DNA from: Leptoclinus maculatus
Taxonomy: Eukaryota > Chordata > Actinopteri > Perciformes > Stichaeidae
Length of the DNA: 64,000 nucleotides
Direction: 5' to 3'
Assembly (NCBI GenBank): GCA_032191485.1
Contig: JAVDOI010000010.1
Coordinates: 10,250,194-10,314,193, forward strand
The translations under genes and the position numbers were made by a program. A model generated the notes under the pieces. That model ran no database searches, was not told the DNA's origin, and worked only from the letters and a program-made list of their open reading frames with translations. Positions 25,651-38,544 of this stretch are shown here, piece by piece; within the stretch, counting starts at the first letter, position 1; each line of letters opens with the position of its first letter.

Positions 25651-26804
25651 AGTTTAGAGAGTATTAAGTGTGGAAATAGTGATAAATTCCAATATCAATT
25701 TCCCCAGAGAAAACCCCCAAATCAGGGCCATAGGCCACTGAGGACGCTGCTCCCAACTGTTGAGCACTGCACGTATGCAGTTTATGAAAACAGTGACAGA
25801 TCTACTACTTAAAATTCATAGACATAAGCACAAGTCTCGTCATTTCTAACCAGCAACCGTCGATTTTACGGCTGAAATGACAACTACCACAGCCAATTGT
25901 AGTAGCAAGCTAGCTAAATAAGCCATCGTTACAATTAAGCTAACGTTCCATTACGCCCCTCGAGTTGAATGAAAACGTTTTCTCCTTCAATGCTTTCAAC
26001 TGATTTGTTTTAAAACAATGTAAAATAATCGTGCAGTGGCATTATTTTTATATAAGAGGCCGCTCTTTGTGATGAACCTACAGAGAATATCACCTGAATC
26101 TGAAGTTTCAGCTCATTTTTAAGCTGTCTGGTCAATAAATGTATTTATCTTAAATTTGTCTCGCTTTCGGTCCCAGCAGGCAGTTGTTTTCAATGAAAAT
26201 CCACAAAAAAAACAAAGTACTCTACCTGCTCAGCACCAAACAGCAGACTAGTGACTAGCTGGTAAAGAGACAGATCTGTCCCTCAGGAGTTAAAAGAGAG
26301 TGAATATTGGACTTACATTTGCCAGATGGGAAAAAAAACATAACTCCAAATAAATCAGAATGTTGCTCCATAACTGCTGGATGTGTAAATAAACAAGTGT
26401 TTGCTAACAAATTCACCATATCAACTTCTCCAAACCAAAATAAGGAATAGCCCCAGATGTTATCTTTAAGCTTTAGAGTTAACGTTAGGGCAGATAAATG
26501 CAGTTTACTCCATATTCTGGAACGTCTTAAAAACACAAGTCTTTACATAGAAAGCACGGCTCTAAAGACCCATGCACACCTCTGCAACTTGGAGAGAAAT
26601 CAATATTTTGACATACCTGCAGTGCTATACCCAGACAGCACCAAACGTCGGAGCTACGTCGGCATGACGAGAGAACGTAAAAGGAAGGTAATGTAGCGCA
26701 CGTCACCTTACGTTCTAGGATGTTGGAATGAGTACATTGGTGATTATGATTTACCATAAAGTCTATGGTGATGCGTCAGCTCTACATACTGTACTGTAGC
26801 GTTG

Positions 26805-26872
26805 AGGGAGAGAGAGAGAGAGAAAGAGCGAGAGAGAGAGAGAGCGAGAGAGAGAGAGAGAGAGAGAGAGAA
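26805..26872. repeat. (GA)n microsatellite
   Basis: GAGAGA array with a few AGCGAG interruptions. Confidence 0.9.
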
Positions 26873-27245
26873 AACACGTATGGACTCATAGCTGCTTGCA
26901 CTCCCACATTAATTAAGAATGGTCGGAGAAAAAGACAAGATTAAGGGTGGCTCTCGATCCTTTTGAAATATGTAAGCCTACTTCAGATGCATGGACTCAA
27001 ACCAGTAATATCAAAGTAATTTTTAACCATCATTTTGGAAGGCATAATATTATATTTCATTCATAATAGCTTATTTAAATGCACAGCTGTATTGTGCTGT
27101 ATTTTTTAAATTAACATCTTCAGAATTTGTATATTTTTGAAAAGCATGTTACAGTTTTATCTTTTATGTTTAATTTAATTTAAATGAAAGTGAAAAAGTG
27201 TTGCTGAGAAATGCCTGCCTAATATATCCCCGTCTGCATATATAC

Positions 27246-28239
27246 CAGTGGCGGGCCGTGCATTTTATACCTGGGCCTTCACTGCATTCCTGCAGCTGAA
27301 ACACAGCTATGGTTATTATTTGTTTCGTGTAAAAATAAAGCCAACACCTGTAGATCCACTAACTGCAGAGAATACGCCGAGAGTGCGTCTCCTCTCTGCT
27401 CTGACTGCAGCTGGGACTGCTGCAGAGAGGCTTCTGTGAGAGTGACCGCCTGTGAGTGCTTTGGGGCGGCAGCACCCGCTGCTCGTTCACAGCAGTAACT
27501 GTAGAACGGTAGTGCTTTAACGTCATCGAGTCAAAACACCAGGAAAGTCTCCTATAACACCACAAAAAGTCGATAGATTTGTCGCTAGTAGCTTTTGACA
27601 AAAAAAGTCGCCATGAGGGTTTGGAAAGTCGCCAGATTTAGCGAGAAAGTAAGAAGTCCTTCTCGATTCATGGACGCCAGTGAAGACAGTCGAGCCTCCC
27701 CAGTTGTATTTCCTGAATATGTTTTAATGCGTTTGAGTGCTGAAAATGTCCGCTCGACAGAGGCAGCAGATATTGGGATTGTCACCGCCCAACATGTCAG
27801 GCTAGCCCACTGACCAATCACGTATGGCTAGGCCAGCTAGCAGGCTCTGGCACATCAAAGAATACGCCCAACATGTCAAACTAAAGATCTGATTGGTTGA
27901 ACACTATGACAATCAACAATATCGTCCCCATTCACTTAAACTTCAAAGGGATTCACTTGTGAGTCTGCAGGCCTCGGGCCTCTCTTCTTACCTAGAGACA
28001 TAGAGGTGAAATCTGATTGGATAAAAGCTCTACTTAAAACAAGCTGCACTGGAAGCAGAGCAACTGAGGAAGACAGTAGCTGTGCAATGAGAAAATAAGA
28101 TAATGGGAAAAATATTTGTATAAATTATAATACATGTAGTGTATTTAAGAAAAAATATTAAATTATAAAATAGCTATAACTTTGTGATTCTGTTTAGGCC
28201 AGCAGAGAAGGCCTTGCAGGCCCTGACGGCCCACCACTG
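27246..28239 (-). mobile_element. non-autonomous hAT transposon with 8-bp target duplication
   Basis: The 994-bp element has terminal inverted repeats CAGTGGCGGGCCGT (27246-27259) and ACGGCCCACCACTG (28226-28239), matching at 13 of 14 bases. On both sides it is flanked by the identical 8 bases ATATATAC (27238-27245 and 28240-28247), the target duplication length of hAT elements. Inside, on the - strand, is a remnant of the transposase C-terminus (27585-27821). The rest of the transposase is missing, so it was presumably mobilised by an intact relative. Caution: the duplicated bases lie in TA-rich DNA, but all three marks agree. Confidence 0.88.
27585..27821 (-). pseudogene. hAT transposase C-terminal dimerisation fragment
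   Basis: A 78-codon frame reads VTIPISAASVERTFSALKRI and then KTYSGNTTGEARLSSLASMN, the hallmark of the hAT family C-terminal dimerisation domain (usually IPxSSAxxERxFSxLKxIK and RLxxLxxL). The catalytic core and zinc finger are absent, so it cannot make a working enzyme. It lies wholly within the element bounded at 27246 and 28239. Confidence 0.85.
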
Positions 28240-29562
28240 ATATATACATATATATTAACAGTTCAATTTATGTAGAAAATGTGGAAAGAGAGAATGTTAG
28301 ACTTTTTGTGGTGGGTGGTCAACATTTTGTTTTGTGAGATTGATGCACTGTGGGACAATTTGGACTCTTGACCTCAGTGTTTTACAGTACATCCTCTCAC
28401 TTGAGAAGCTTCAACCAGGGAATGTTTGTAATGTTTGCTAATTGAATTACTGGTGTTTTCTCGAGGGAGCAAAGACTGAATATTTTATAGTTTAGTCATG
28501 AACTGTGTCAGAATATTTTCCATATTCCAGACACAACATCACTCTGCCTGCTATAGGAGAGGTCTGTTTTGGCAGTGAGAAACAAATATGGCCTCTAAAA
28601 AGATCTTTAGACCGAAGTCTATCTTTTAAAACAAATACTCTTGTTCAGAACTGTATGAATACCAAGTTAGAATCGCAAAACAACCATCAATCCTCAGAGC
28701 GATCACTTTAAGGTCTGCAGGCCTGGATCTCAGATGTCTGCTGCACCTAAAGCCTAACAGACTTTGAGAAAGGCCATGTCTTGGCCTGCTGTCCAAGGCT
28801 GAGCCTTTCCACATACCCCGTCTATGAATCTTGTCAGACTGAAGGCACATTGGCTGAGCTGCTGGCCGTGCCGCCTTTGTAAATACTGGAGTGACTGAGG
28901 AATTTCAGACAGAGGTTCAGACCAAGAACAACACCAACTTTTAGTACAGCCACCTCCCGTTGGTCTCATCCACCCAAAAATAATACATGAGTAGGATGCT
29001 GTTAATACCACAAGTGTTCGATTCCTGTCCAGAGGAGTATTGTTTCCTGGTCTGTTTAGATTCTGGATGGAAAACCACAACAGGCTGAACAACTGTAGTC
29101 TGAGAGGCCCCATCCTGAAAAACAGCTGGTGCTAATGGATCCAACCAGCCTCCTAAAACATTGAGCCAGGCCGGAAGAGTAGCAGCTTTAAGGTTATGAT
29201 ATTTAGTTCTAATCAAAATTTGATTTCTGTGACATATTTGGTTAAGTTGGTACATCGGTGTATATGTCAGTATATACTGTATGTTGACCTATATATATAT
29301 ATATATTTTTAAAGGGCAACTTATCGCAAGTTGGAAAAGCATGTTTTGGTCAAAAATGTGATCTGTTGCCCAGGTAACCACACCAAATAGTGATGTCACA
29401 GTCCTTAACTGCAGCAAGATGAGAAGTTCAGAGATCAGCAGAAACAACTTCTTCAGGAGATGTTAAATTACTAATCTAAATTTTGAAATGTTTCCTGAAC
29501 AAACAAGTGCAAATTTGCCATAGCTACCACCACATACACGAATGCTTGCACACATGTGCGCA

Positions 29563-29564
29563 CA

Positions 29565-29596
<32 letters not shown>
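29563..29596. repeat. (CA)n microsatellite
   Basis: About 16 CA units with one TA interruption. Confidence 0.85.
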
Positions 29597-29597
<1 letters not shown>

Positions 29598-30329
29598 TTG
29601 ACCTCCATGGCCAAATAAGAAAAGGAACTCTCTACTGAGGCCAATGATGCCTCCCACAATTGTCTGCGACAAACAGTTCAAGAGTTTTGCCACATTAGGT
29701 GGATCCGTTTAAAAGATACGTGTCTTATAGATCACTCTCACTGCACCCCTTTTTGCCAAATAGTCCTTTTCACGGTAGCCATTTTACAAGTCATTGCAGG
29801 GTAAATACAGGTGTAATTGGTAACATTAATTATGACCCTGTTCCATTAAGGTGGGTTAGGTCCTTGGTATTGTGCATGCTGGCTCACTGGAATGATTGTT
29901 TTCACACTAAATAGGACTTGACCATAATTCATTTGATCAATTACGCCTGTGTTTGCCCTGCTATGATGGATGATGATCAAATGGATGCTCTGAAAAGAGG
30001 CAATTGGCATGAACACAAACACACACCCTGACACACTTGACTTACATGCCCAATTTCAGGGTCCGAGGGTGAAAACTGTGGCTGTCAGAGGGTGGGGAAA
30101 ATGTTGTGGTCTGATCGGCCGACTCCTGGTCGCAGCTAAAAACTAATTGAGGGGATGCTTCAAAAATGTGTCTTTACATTGTGTTGATTTAAGGTAAGAA
30201 AAAAAAGAAATCAGCCGATTTACTAATTGCCTCAAGAATCCTGCATTAGTACAGTTTAATACTTATTTATTAATTTATGTTTTGATGTATACATCACGGC
30301 CAGAATTAAGGGAAATATGCTGAAGCAAA

Positions 30330-30655
30330 AGGTCAAGAACAGGCTTTCAGGTTGGCAACAAGAAGGTCAAACAAACCCAAAGGGGGAACAGGTTGTGAGC
30401 AGGCCAGAAGCAGGTAGCAGGTAACAAGGAACAGAATCAGGTGCAGGTTCATGTTCAGATACAGATCGCTGGAAAGCAAATGCAACACTGATGATCTGGC
30501 AGGGAATGAGGCCGGTGTAGATACTGCAAGGCTGATTAGGCAAATGGGAACCAGGTGAGTATGTGGGCAGAGAAGGTCAGGTGATGGAAAAGGCGGGAAG
30601 GGGGTTATTGCAGGGCAGGAGGGAGCAGGATGAATATTAGGAGGCTGTGACACAT
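30330..30655 (-). mobile_element. possible LTR or solo-LTR fragment
   Basis: Read on the - strand it begins TGTCACAGCCTCC and contains 'ggcctcattccctgccaga', 'ccagcgatctgtatctga' and 'cctgattctgttccttgtta', wording I associate with Gypsy-type LTRs of fish. No gag or pol remnant is next to it and the far end is not clear. The 106-codon open frame here is a reading of the LTR. Confidence 0.4.
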
Positions 30656-31111
30656 TGTTTTTGTCTCATAATACATACAGTAATATTTAAAACCAAAGTT
30701 AGAAAGTGCTTTACAACAAAAAGGACAGAAAAAAAAGAAACTCAAACAAGGGATTCCTTTTTATCTCATAATGCCAGAAAATGAGAAGCTCACAATCACA
30801 GCAGTTTTGCCATTTCTATTATGTCCGGGAGCTTCTTTCAGGCGTTTTTAAGTGAACAAAACAGATTAATGCAAGTGTTTGAACAGCTTACAGGCCGACC
30901 GTACAGTGAATCAACAATCAAAGAAAAGCAAATCCTTTGAGCAATCCCTCCAAATACCACCCAAGTCATGATACCACCCAGCTTGAAAGAAAAACACAAT
31001 TCATCATCAGTCCCACTCGAAGATGACTCCTGTGTGTTCTGTTGCAGCCCACAATGTCGTCTTTTATTCTCTCTAAATTTACAACACTGCATCTGCTGGT
31101 TGTGTAAGTGA

Positions 31112-31130
31112 CCCCCCCCCCCCCCCCCCC
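31112..31130. repeat. poly-C run (19)
   Basis: A homopolymer of 19 C, then GGGTGAGG. Confidence 0.9.
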
Positions 31131-32034
31131 GGGTGAGGAAGTAGCCCAGTATGTCTGCCCTACATGCCCTCGCTAGTCTACGGCTGACCTCAGCACTGTT
31201 CTTAATCTCATCGGGATGACAGAACTGCAAAGGAATTTCTCTGCTCTGTGCCTAAACCAACCTGTCAAGACACTCTTTTTAGGCTGAGCACGTTCCTCTG
31301 CTACGTCCCCGCCGGCTCTCACGTGGTCCCGCTTTGTTGAAATATGACCTGGAAATACCAAACCCTGGCCTTAGTAACCTCTCCAAACACTGCCCACCTA
31401 CGTGCAGATGCATCCGGAAAATGTCTCTCCCTGCCACAGTATGTTCAGTGTAGGCTGCAGGCAGATGGCAAAACTCATCCCCGCCTCACCTTACCTACCT
31501 GTACGCTGGATTGTGTTTGTTGAGGCCAGATGAGATGTGCCAGCCTGCCTGCCTTTTTCTTTTCGGTCTTTGCAAAGGCTGTTCTGTGCTTGTGTAAGGC
31601 TAACGAGAGACTACGTCCAGATGTTGGTGTGAAGCCCCACAGCTGAGCAAACAGTTTCTGTCTTCTCTACAGCATGACATGTTTAAAATGACACGCTGGT
31701 CCAAAAAGGAGGAGACCAGCTGAGTTCTGAGGAACACAGTCAGCCAAACACTCATCACCTGATCGGCTTGTTAGAACAGCTTAAAGTTCAACATCCCTTC
31801 AATTTGTATTGGCTCTGCGGACGGCAATCTTGTTCTGACTAGTGAGTAAAAAAACAGAAGTCAAGAGAGTGAAAAGTATGTCAAAAATCTGAAGATTAAC
31901 GCCAAATGGTGAAACAAACAAGGAAATCCCGCAGAATTTTTGATTTTATACAAATGACAACAATGAGCAGCGCACAGAGAAGGAAGTCTTGGGTTGAGTA
32001 TCCGTTGGCTACACCAGAACCCCAAAAATGTATC

Positions 32035-32500
32035 TCGTTGGCCCCAGAGGCTTATCCGTTGTCAGACCGATAGCCGAGGGATTCTGAGATTAATGTCTGT
32101 TCTGTCTGTCCACCACTTTGGTCCAGACAGGAATATCTCAATAACTAATGGATGGATTTCCATGGCATTTTGTACGGACATTCATGGTCCCCAGAGGATG
32201 AAACCTAATCACTTCATTGATACACTTACTTTTCTTCGAGCGCCACCACGAGGTTGACATTTAGTTTTTTGAGTAAAATGTCTTGACAAGGATTGTATAG
32301 ATTGCCATGAAATCTGGTACAGCACTATCATCAGGTCAAAATGTGTCCAATACTTGATCAATTGATCTGTGACCAAATACCTGCAATAAAAAAAAAGAAA
32401 GATATTTCCATCAGTTGTTCTTGGTGTTGAGTGCTAATTAGCAAATGTTAGCATTCTACCATGCTAAACTAAGATGTGAACATGGTAAAAAGCTGAAGAC
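32035..32500 (+). repeat. percomorph dispersed repeat
   Basis: Carries 'ttggtccagacaggaatat', 'cattcatggtccccagagg', 'cgccaccacgaggttgac', 'ttgtccaatact'-like and 'gaccaaatacctgcaataa' landmarks in order. It is the longest of three copies in the window (others 7915-8042 and 13310-13600). Non-coding. Confidence 0.75.
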
Positions 32501-33648
32501 TCTGAATGATGTCACCTATATGTTCAGATCAGACTTTAAAATTCAGACTGATTCAACCCTCTGCTACAGCATTCTTTTGCTGAAATAGTCACTGTCCTGA
32601 AAATTCCCAGACAGAGAAGAAGGCAGTGGACTCAATAGGAATCGGGGGATTTTCCAGACACTTTCAATAACATAGACAATCTACTCTGGCAGGGAAGCAC
32701 CTTGGTGACTTCCAACGTAAACAATTTCAATTGCGCTTGATCTTCCCGGTACACTGCTTTTTTTAAACTGAGACTGAGCCCTGTTTCGTTGTAAATACCC
32801 AACATCTGTGCATTTAGCACATATTGTACATTGTCTGGAGCCTGTATGTTTTCCAGTATATCATTCGAAACTGCTTCATGATAAATAAGGAGAGTGATTT
32901 GTTGGAGGTGAAAACATCTATGAATAAGGTGAAGCACCTCCACCCCGAGTGATAATACAATCTGTAAAGTGCTCCTCCTGTCATTCTTTTGCTGTTTGAA
33001 ACAGTCTAGTGCTTGCTGCTTAAACACATTTGTCCTTGGTAAAAACATCTTTGAGGGAATTGCTTGAGATATTCTCTGACGGTTTGTGTTAATCCTCCCA
33101 CTCAGACAAAATATCCCAGTGCTGTCGCCTTAGACAATCCCCAATGGATGTGAATGATGTGATACATTTAGGGGCCAGGAAGGAGCTGGGAGAGACACTT
33201 CTTCTTTTTACATGCACAGAGGACGAGAGTGAGAAAAGGCCTCCATTCATGGTGCTCTGGCTGTGTCGTAGTAAATGGCATGGCTATATAAGATCCTGCG
33301 GCTTATGTCTTCACAGAGGCCTGTCAGCAAACATGCCGCCAGCTTCTGCCTGCAGGCCTGTTTGTCTCTGAGGCCGCGATCTGCACGCAATCACTCGAAG
33401 GAAAGCCCACCATTCAACAGGCTGTGATACTTTCTATGAACGAGATGCTTTTGTCCACAATTCTGGATTCAAAACTATTAAAAAAACGATTCTATAATGG
33501 ATCTTGACATTTTAAAATCTTAATAAGAGATCAATAGATAAACAACTTTGATATTGTGGCATCTTTGAAGATGAAACGGATGCCTGTGGTTATTATTCAA
33601 AAGAAAAGGGAAGAATTGTTATAATAACAAACTCCTCTCTTCCCCATC

Positions 33649-33654
33649 TTTATT
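33649..33654 (-). other. candidate poly(A) signal of the LOX-family gene
   Basis: AATAAA on the - strand, about 1.0 kb past the LOX-family stop codon. It is the first exact AATAAA I find past the stop codon on that strand. Confidence 0.35.
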
Positions 33655-34671
33655 GCATTAAATCCAACATGCCAACAGAATATAATACGGTTTTCAACAA
33701 TGTTTTAGCAATATTAACAGTTTTACAAAACAGTTTCCCCCATTTTTCAATTACTCAGTTACACACAAAGCACACATTCTTCAACATACTACCCCTTACT
33801 ATTTAACATGAAATGAGATATTTGCAATTTGCTGAAGTGACCACAAAGTAGTTAAAGAATAACTGATATTCTGCATTTTTCATATTGTCAACACATAAGA
33901 TGACCAAAAGCAGCAGTGAATTGATCCTACAGTACAAACACATACACCATCCTGCAACCGTAAATACTCACTTTCACATCCAAATCCACGGCCGGAAATA
34001 ATCCCTAACAAATGCACTATTTGCTCCCATTTGAGTAAAAAACTGAGTAAAAAACTACAGTGCCCAGCTGTTTTTGTAAATTTTATAAAATGAAAATGAA
34101 TGAAATTGTGTTTGACCTGTTTTACGCAGATTTCTCTCTTGAACTAATGGACTTGAAAACACCGACTGTAGGAGTCAGAAAGTATTGAGAGACGGACCTT
34201 TTTCTTTACCTTTTGCTTGATGCGGTCTGTTTGTTGTTGTGTCCTATCAAGTCGCGCTCAGAATCTTCTGAAATCTCGTGATACTAAGACCTGGTGAATC
34301 ACCCGCTTCCTACCCCCTTTCTGTCTATGCTTGACCCAGACTACCTCATTCCTCGGACCGTCAGCTAGCTGAGGTGACTTTGATACTTTCATAAGATTTG
34401 TTGACGATAACAAAACAAAAATAAAGAATATCTTATCCTTTAAATAAAAAAATAAAAACACATTACACATAATAACAACAAAAAATAGAACACAAAGCAG
34501 AAAAACAAGACAAAGACAACATGAGGCAACAACACATTTCAAGCAATAACCAGTATTCAAGGAATGTAGCACACAGTTACAATAAGCACTTTACCCATTG
34601 CACGTTTTGTGAGTCATAGAGTCGATGTTGCAGCACAGGGAGAGAGGTTTGCTACAACATTTCAACTCCTG

Positions 34672-37600
34672 AAAAAGGGAAGAAAGAGAGATATCAAAAT
34701 ACAGGCATCCAAATTGAGAACACACAAGACTTGATACAAAATCTCTCAATTGTCATCACAATGTTTTGCCTTTATTTTAATGTATTCGCTCAACAGAAAC
34801 ACTCGTACGGTACCTTGATACTCGACAGTTGCGTGTCTGAACATAGGTTCCTGTGTATATGATATCACATCTCACTATGTTGTTGGTGAAGTCTGACTCC
34901 AAGACGTGGAAATTGGGATTGACAGTAACCTGAAATATATAAAAACAGTTTGAGCTCTGCAGGCAGGTTAGTTGAGATGTTGAGAGATGTAACAGTTGTA
35001 AAGTCAATTTGACACGTGTTACCTTCAGGATGTAGTTTCCTGGAGGTACGTCAGTGATGTCGATCCACTGACAGTCGATGTTTGCAGCGTAGATGTCATG
35101 GCATCCTGGACTCAGTCCCTGAAAACACAACCCAAACAACCCTCAGTGTGGTTTGAAGCTTTGACTCAGGCTCTTCAGACGACTTTGACTACTTTTTTCC
35201 TACAAGCGCTGCAAATGAAGCGCATTTGAGTTTTAGTTATACAAACAGTTCTCTGGAAGCGAAGCTGTTACAAGAAACCAGCGCCAAGCAGTGTTCAAAG
35301 CCAGAATCTCAGAGCCCAGACAACACATATAAGAAATATTCCCATTTCTCAGGAAGTTTTTTTATTATTATTTGGCATGTACTGGAGTAAAGAATAATTT
35401 TTCCAGAAGTGGATAGCCTTGCTATTTACACTATGTGTAAAAAAAATGTACATCTTTGAAGTACACATCGAAAAAGGGGAGATGTTGATCTACATCTCTA
35501 AAACTAAAACTAGAGGTGTGGAGTTTTGAAAGAAGGGGACGTTAACTTAACAGGGAGGGTTATCTTGTTACACTAAAATGTGTAGGATTCAGTGATCTTG
35601 ACCCAAACCAGAGACTAAAAACCAGGTCCAAGACCTCTGCTGCAAAGATTTAGATTTTGACTGTTTTAGAAAAGGACCCGTCCCTCATAAATCCGCTATC
35701 TTTGTTGATAAGTTGTTGTCTATCTGCAGTTTAAACTGAACACGCACCACGTCATAAAGGTCTCCTACTAAAGTTGCTTCAGTATATTACATCTCTTCTC
35801 AAATTTTGGGCTACTGTTCACCAGACCAGACCTCAAGATTGACTAACTCCAGTTCTGATCTGGATGTGATTTATTCTGACCAAGACATGACTCTTTCATT
35901 CAATTCAATTCAAACCAAATCGAATGTGAAGTGCAGGTTTATGAGACGTGATTGTTTCTGTTTTTTTTTTCTCAGCTCATAAGTCATTAAGAAGGTTGCC
36001 TACTGTCTGGTGAATTTGTGTGTTCAACATTCTGCTCGTAATGTATTTTATGAGCTGCTGAGTGACTAAAATGTCTAGTTTTCATGAGACTTCTATCCAG
36101 GGGACTGTTACATGGATGATTTCCAGTACGTTGTACCATATATTATAACCGTATAACGTGTCTTTTAACTTTGTTCATATTTAGTGATGCCTTTGATTGT
36201 TTCTGATTACTCGTTCCTGATTTCATCAGGTGTCTCTTGCAAAAGACATCTTGATCTCAGTGAGATCACCTGATTAGTTAAAGGTTAAACAAACATTTAC
36301 TTTACTGTATGAGTGTATATGTACCTGTGTATGAGACGTACAGGCGTAGCGGCGCCTGAATCCGGGTTCACAGCCCGTGTCCTCCAGGCAAAAACTGGCC
36401 TTGTGTCCCTCGGCAACTTTACGTTCAGTGACGATGTCCAGCAGGTCGTAGTTACTGAAGGCCTCCATGCTGTGGAAGTGTCTGAGGGGGTCGAACAGAG
36501 AAGAATAAGAGCTTATTATTCGTGGCTTTTAAACCCACAATGTTAAGTTCTTAAGTGAATTTTGAGGGTGTGGAGTTTTTTATTAGAGCTGAATGGAGCT
36601 GTGTGAATCATAGTATTTAAGTGATGTAAAGTAATTTCACTTTTATTCTGAGTGAACTCACTGGTGACAGCTGTGCCAATCCCACTGATATCTCGGCTTG
36701 ACAGGAAGGAAGTCAGTGGTGCCTTGGTTCTTCACTTTCTGGGGGAACCGCAGGAGGACTCTGAAGTCGATGTCTTTCACGGCAGGTCCATAAGCCGACC
36801 TTGGACGGATCAGAGAAGAAACGGGCATAAGCTGCGTTGGAAAGTGCTACTGGCTGAACTCCCGGGGGCTAGTTGTGTTGGGAGCAAAGGGTTTGTTCCA
36901 TTGTGCTTAATGCTTTTGGGAAAATCAAGCCAGAACATTTACATCTTGGCAGGACATCATGTTGGAGAATCACTGCTTAATAATAACATAGCACTATGAT
37001 GAGAGCAGTTGTGCCGCCACATTGAAAAGTTATACAGATGAAATTGAAAGTTATCCTCAAACAACCAAAATTTGTCTATAAACATGTCAAATCAACCTCC
37101 AATGAGCAGTAAAAACAAAGGAAATTCCTGTGTTTTGAGTGTGGGTAGGTGTGTGTGTGTCTGCTTCAATGTCTACGTATAGAGGAAGTGAATCACTTTT
37201 GGCACCACAGATTACCTGGCTAGACAGTTCTCCTCAGAGGCACAGCGGAGCGCAAACATCTGCATGCGTTGGATATAAGCACCTGCTTGGATGGCATATG
37301 GGTCTGGGATGAGGTCTGGAAGTCCTGGTAAAGAAGATTAAAGGAACAATCCAAGTTGTTTTTGTCATTCTGAGATCTTAACGTTGACGGTTTATTCACG
37401 CTGAGAACAATTCAATGACAATAGATCGTGTCCAGGCTAAAAATGAGAGTGTTTGTTGGCATAAATCAAAGTGTTTTAAATTCCTGAGTAAATTCAGTCT
37501 GGGATCAAATCCCAAGTAAGATTTTTTTCCATTCTTGCCATTCATTTTTCCCTCTGAGTGAGACATGAGCTGATTTAAAACGTAATTTTTGTTCTAAGAA

Positions 37601-38544
37601 TATTTAAATCCATGCAAATTAAGAAGGCTAAACTCATTCCATGTGATTAGGATGCTTAACTTACCATTTTGGAAATATCTTGTTCCATACCCTGTGCTAG
37701 GCGGACGGCGCGTGCGGGCCCCTGATCTCCCTCTTGTGGGATACGAGTTGTAGAAAACCGAATTCCTGTGGTTTTTTAACGGGTTTCGAGGGTCGTCATT
37801 AACCATGTCCTCTCCATTACCGTTTGCCTCGTTTGAATCATCCTCACTTAGAGCAGGAGCCTCAGATTCTCTTTCCAGAGTTGTGGGATATGCTGAGATG
37901 GATTGATCCGTCTGCTCGGGTTGCCTGGAGACAGACATCGCCTCTGGCACCGCGCGTAACTGTTGGTATTGCGCACCAGGTCCTGGTTCTCCTCCTCTGG
38001 TGTGCAGTGCAGTTGCACCCAAACTGTCACCTCCTCTCCTGCCTGCAAAATCTGTCAACCTCCCTGGTGAAGAGCCGTTGATGGTGATGGTGTGTTCAGT
38101 GTTAAAGCGACGAGCACCTAGATAACCTGCAGCTGCTGCTCCGCGAGGGCGCTCAGGCTGCTGTCTGGCCCCTGACGCACGACCATTAAAAGGCACATAA
38201 TGTCTAACATCGCGTACTGACGCTATAGATCTTGGCTCTGCACTGTGATCAGTCCTGAACTGCCTGGACTCAGCCGACACGGGTCGTACACGCGTTGCTC
38301 CTCTGTGCGCTCCCGGCATTTGGCTCCTGGTGCTGTCCCTCCTGCCGGTAACATACAGCCTCGTCTGGCTTCGGGACTGAACCGGAGCAGTGTACTCTGA
38401 CCCAGTGCTCATTAAGCTATAAACCTGCCCGTTGTTCTCCCACTGAACCCGGTGACGCCAGGGGCCAGCTGCGCGCTGCTGCCCAAAGATGGGGGGAAGT
38501 TGTCCATGGAAAAAGAACAAAAATAAAAGTGACAATTTTGCCAT
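34672..38544 (-). CDS. lysyl oxidase family protein (LOX/LOXL1/LOXL5 type)
   Basis: Seven coding exons: 38544-37665, 37324-37216, 36799-36662, 36481-36325, 35118-35023, 34929-34814, 34678-34672; 1503 nt, 500 aa. It should be a secreted copper amine oxidase that oxidises lysines in collagen and elastin to start cross-linking. Signal peptide residues 1-22 (MAKLSLLFLFFFHGQLPP). Exon 1 encodes a basic Arg/Gly-rich propeptide; the catalytic domain starts near GLPDLIPDPY (294). The copper site WHSCHQHFHS (371-380) is complete, and the cofactor pair Lys403 (EGHKASFC) and Tyr438 (HDIYAAN) is present. The protein ends CRVSRS, the last residues from a 7-base coding piece, as in LOX where the final exon holds almost nothing coding. 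There are no scavenger-receptor domains, so it is not LOXL2-4. The catalytic domain is about equally like LOX and LOXL1; fish LOXL5 is my preferred identity. An in-frame ATG at 38586 would hide the signal peptide, so I chose 38544. Confidence 0.93.

Noticed and set aside
30333..30653. 106-codon minus-strand frame with a hydrophobic middle
   Set aside because: It reads an LTR-like repeat; composition is that of translated repeat DNA.
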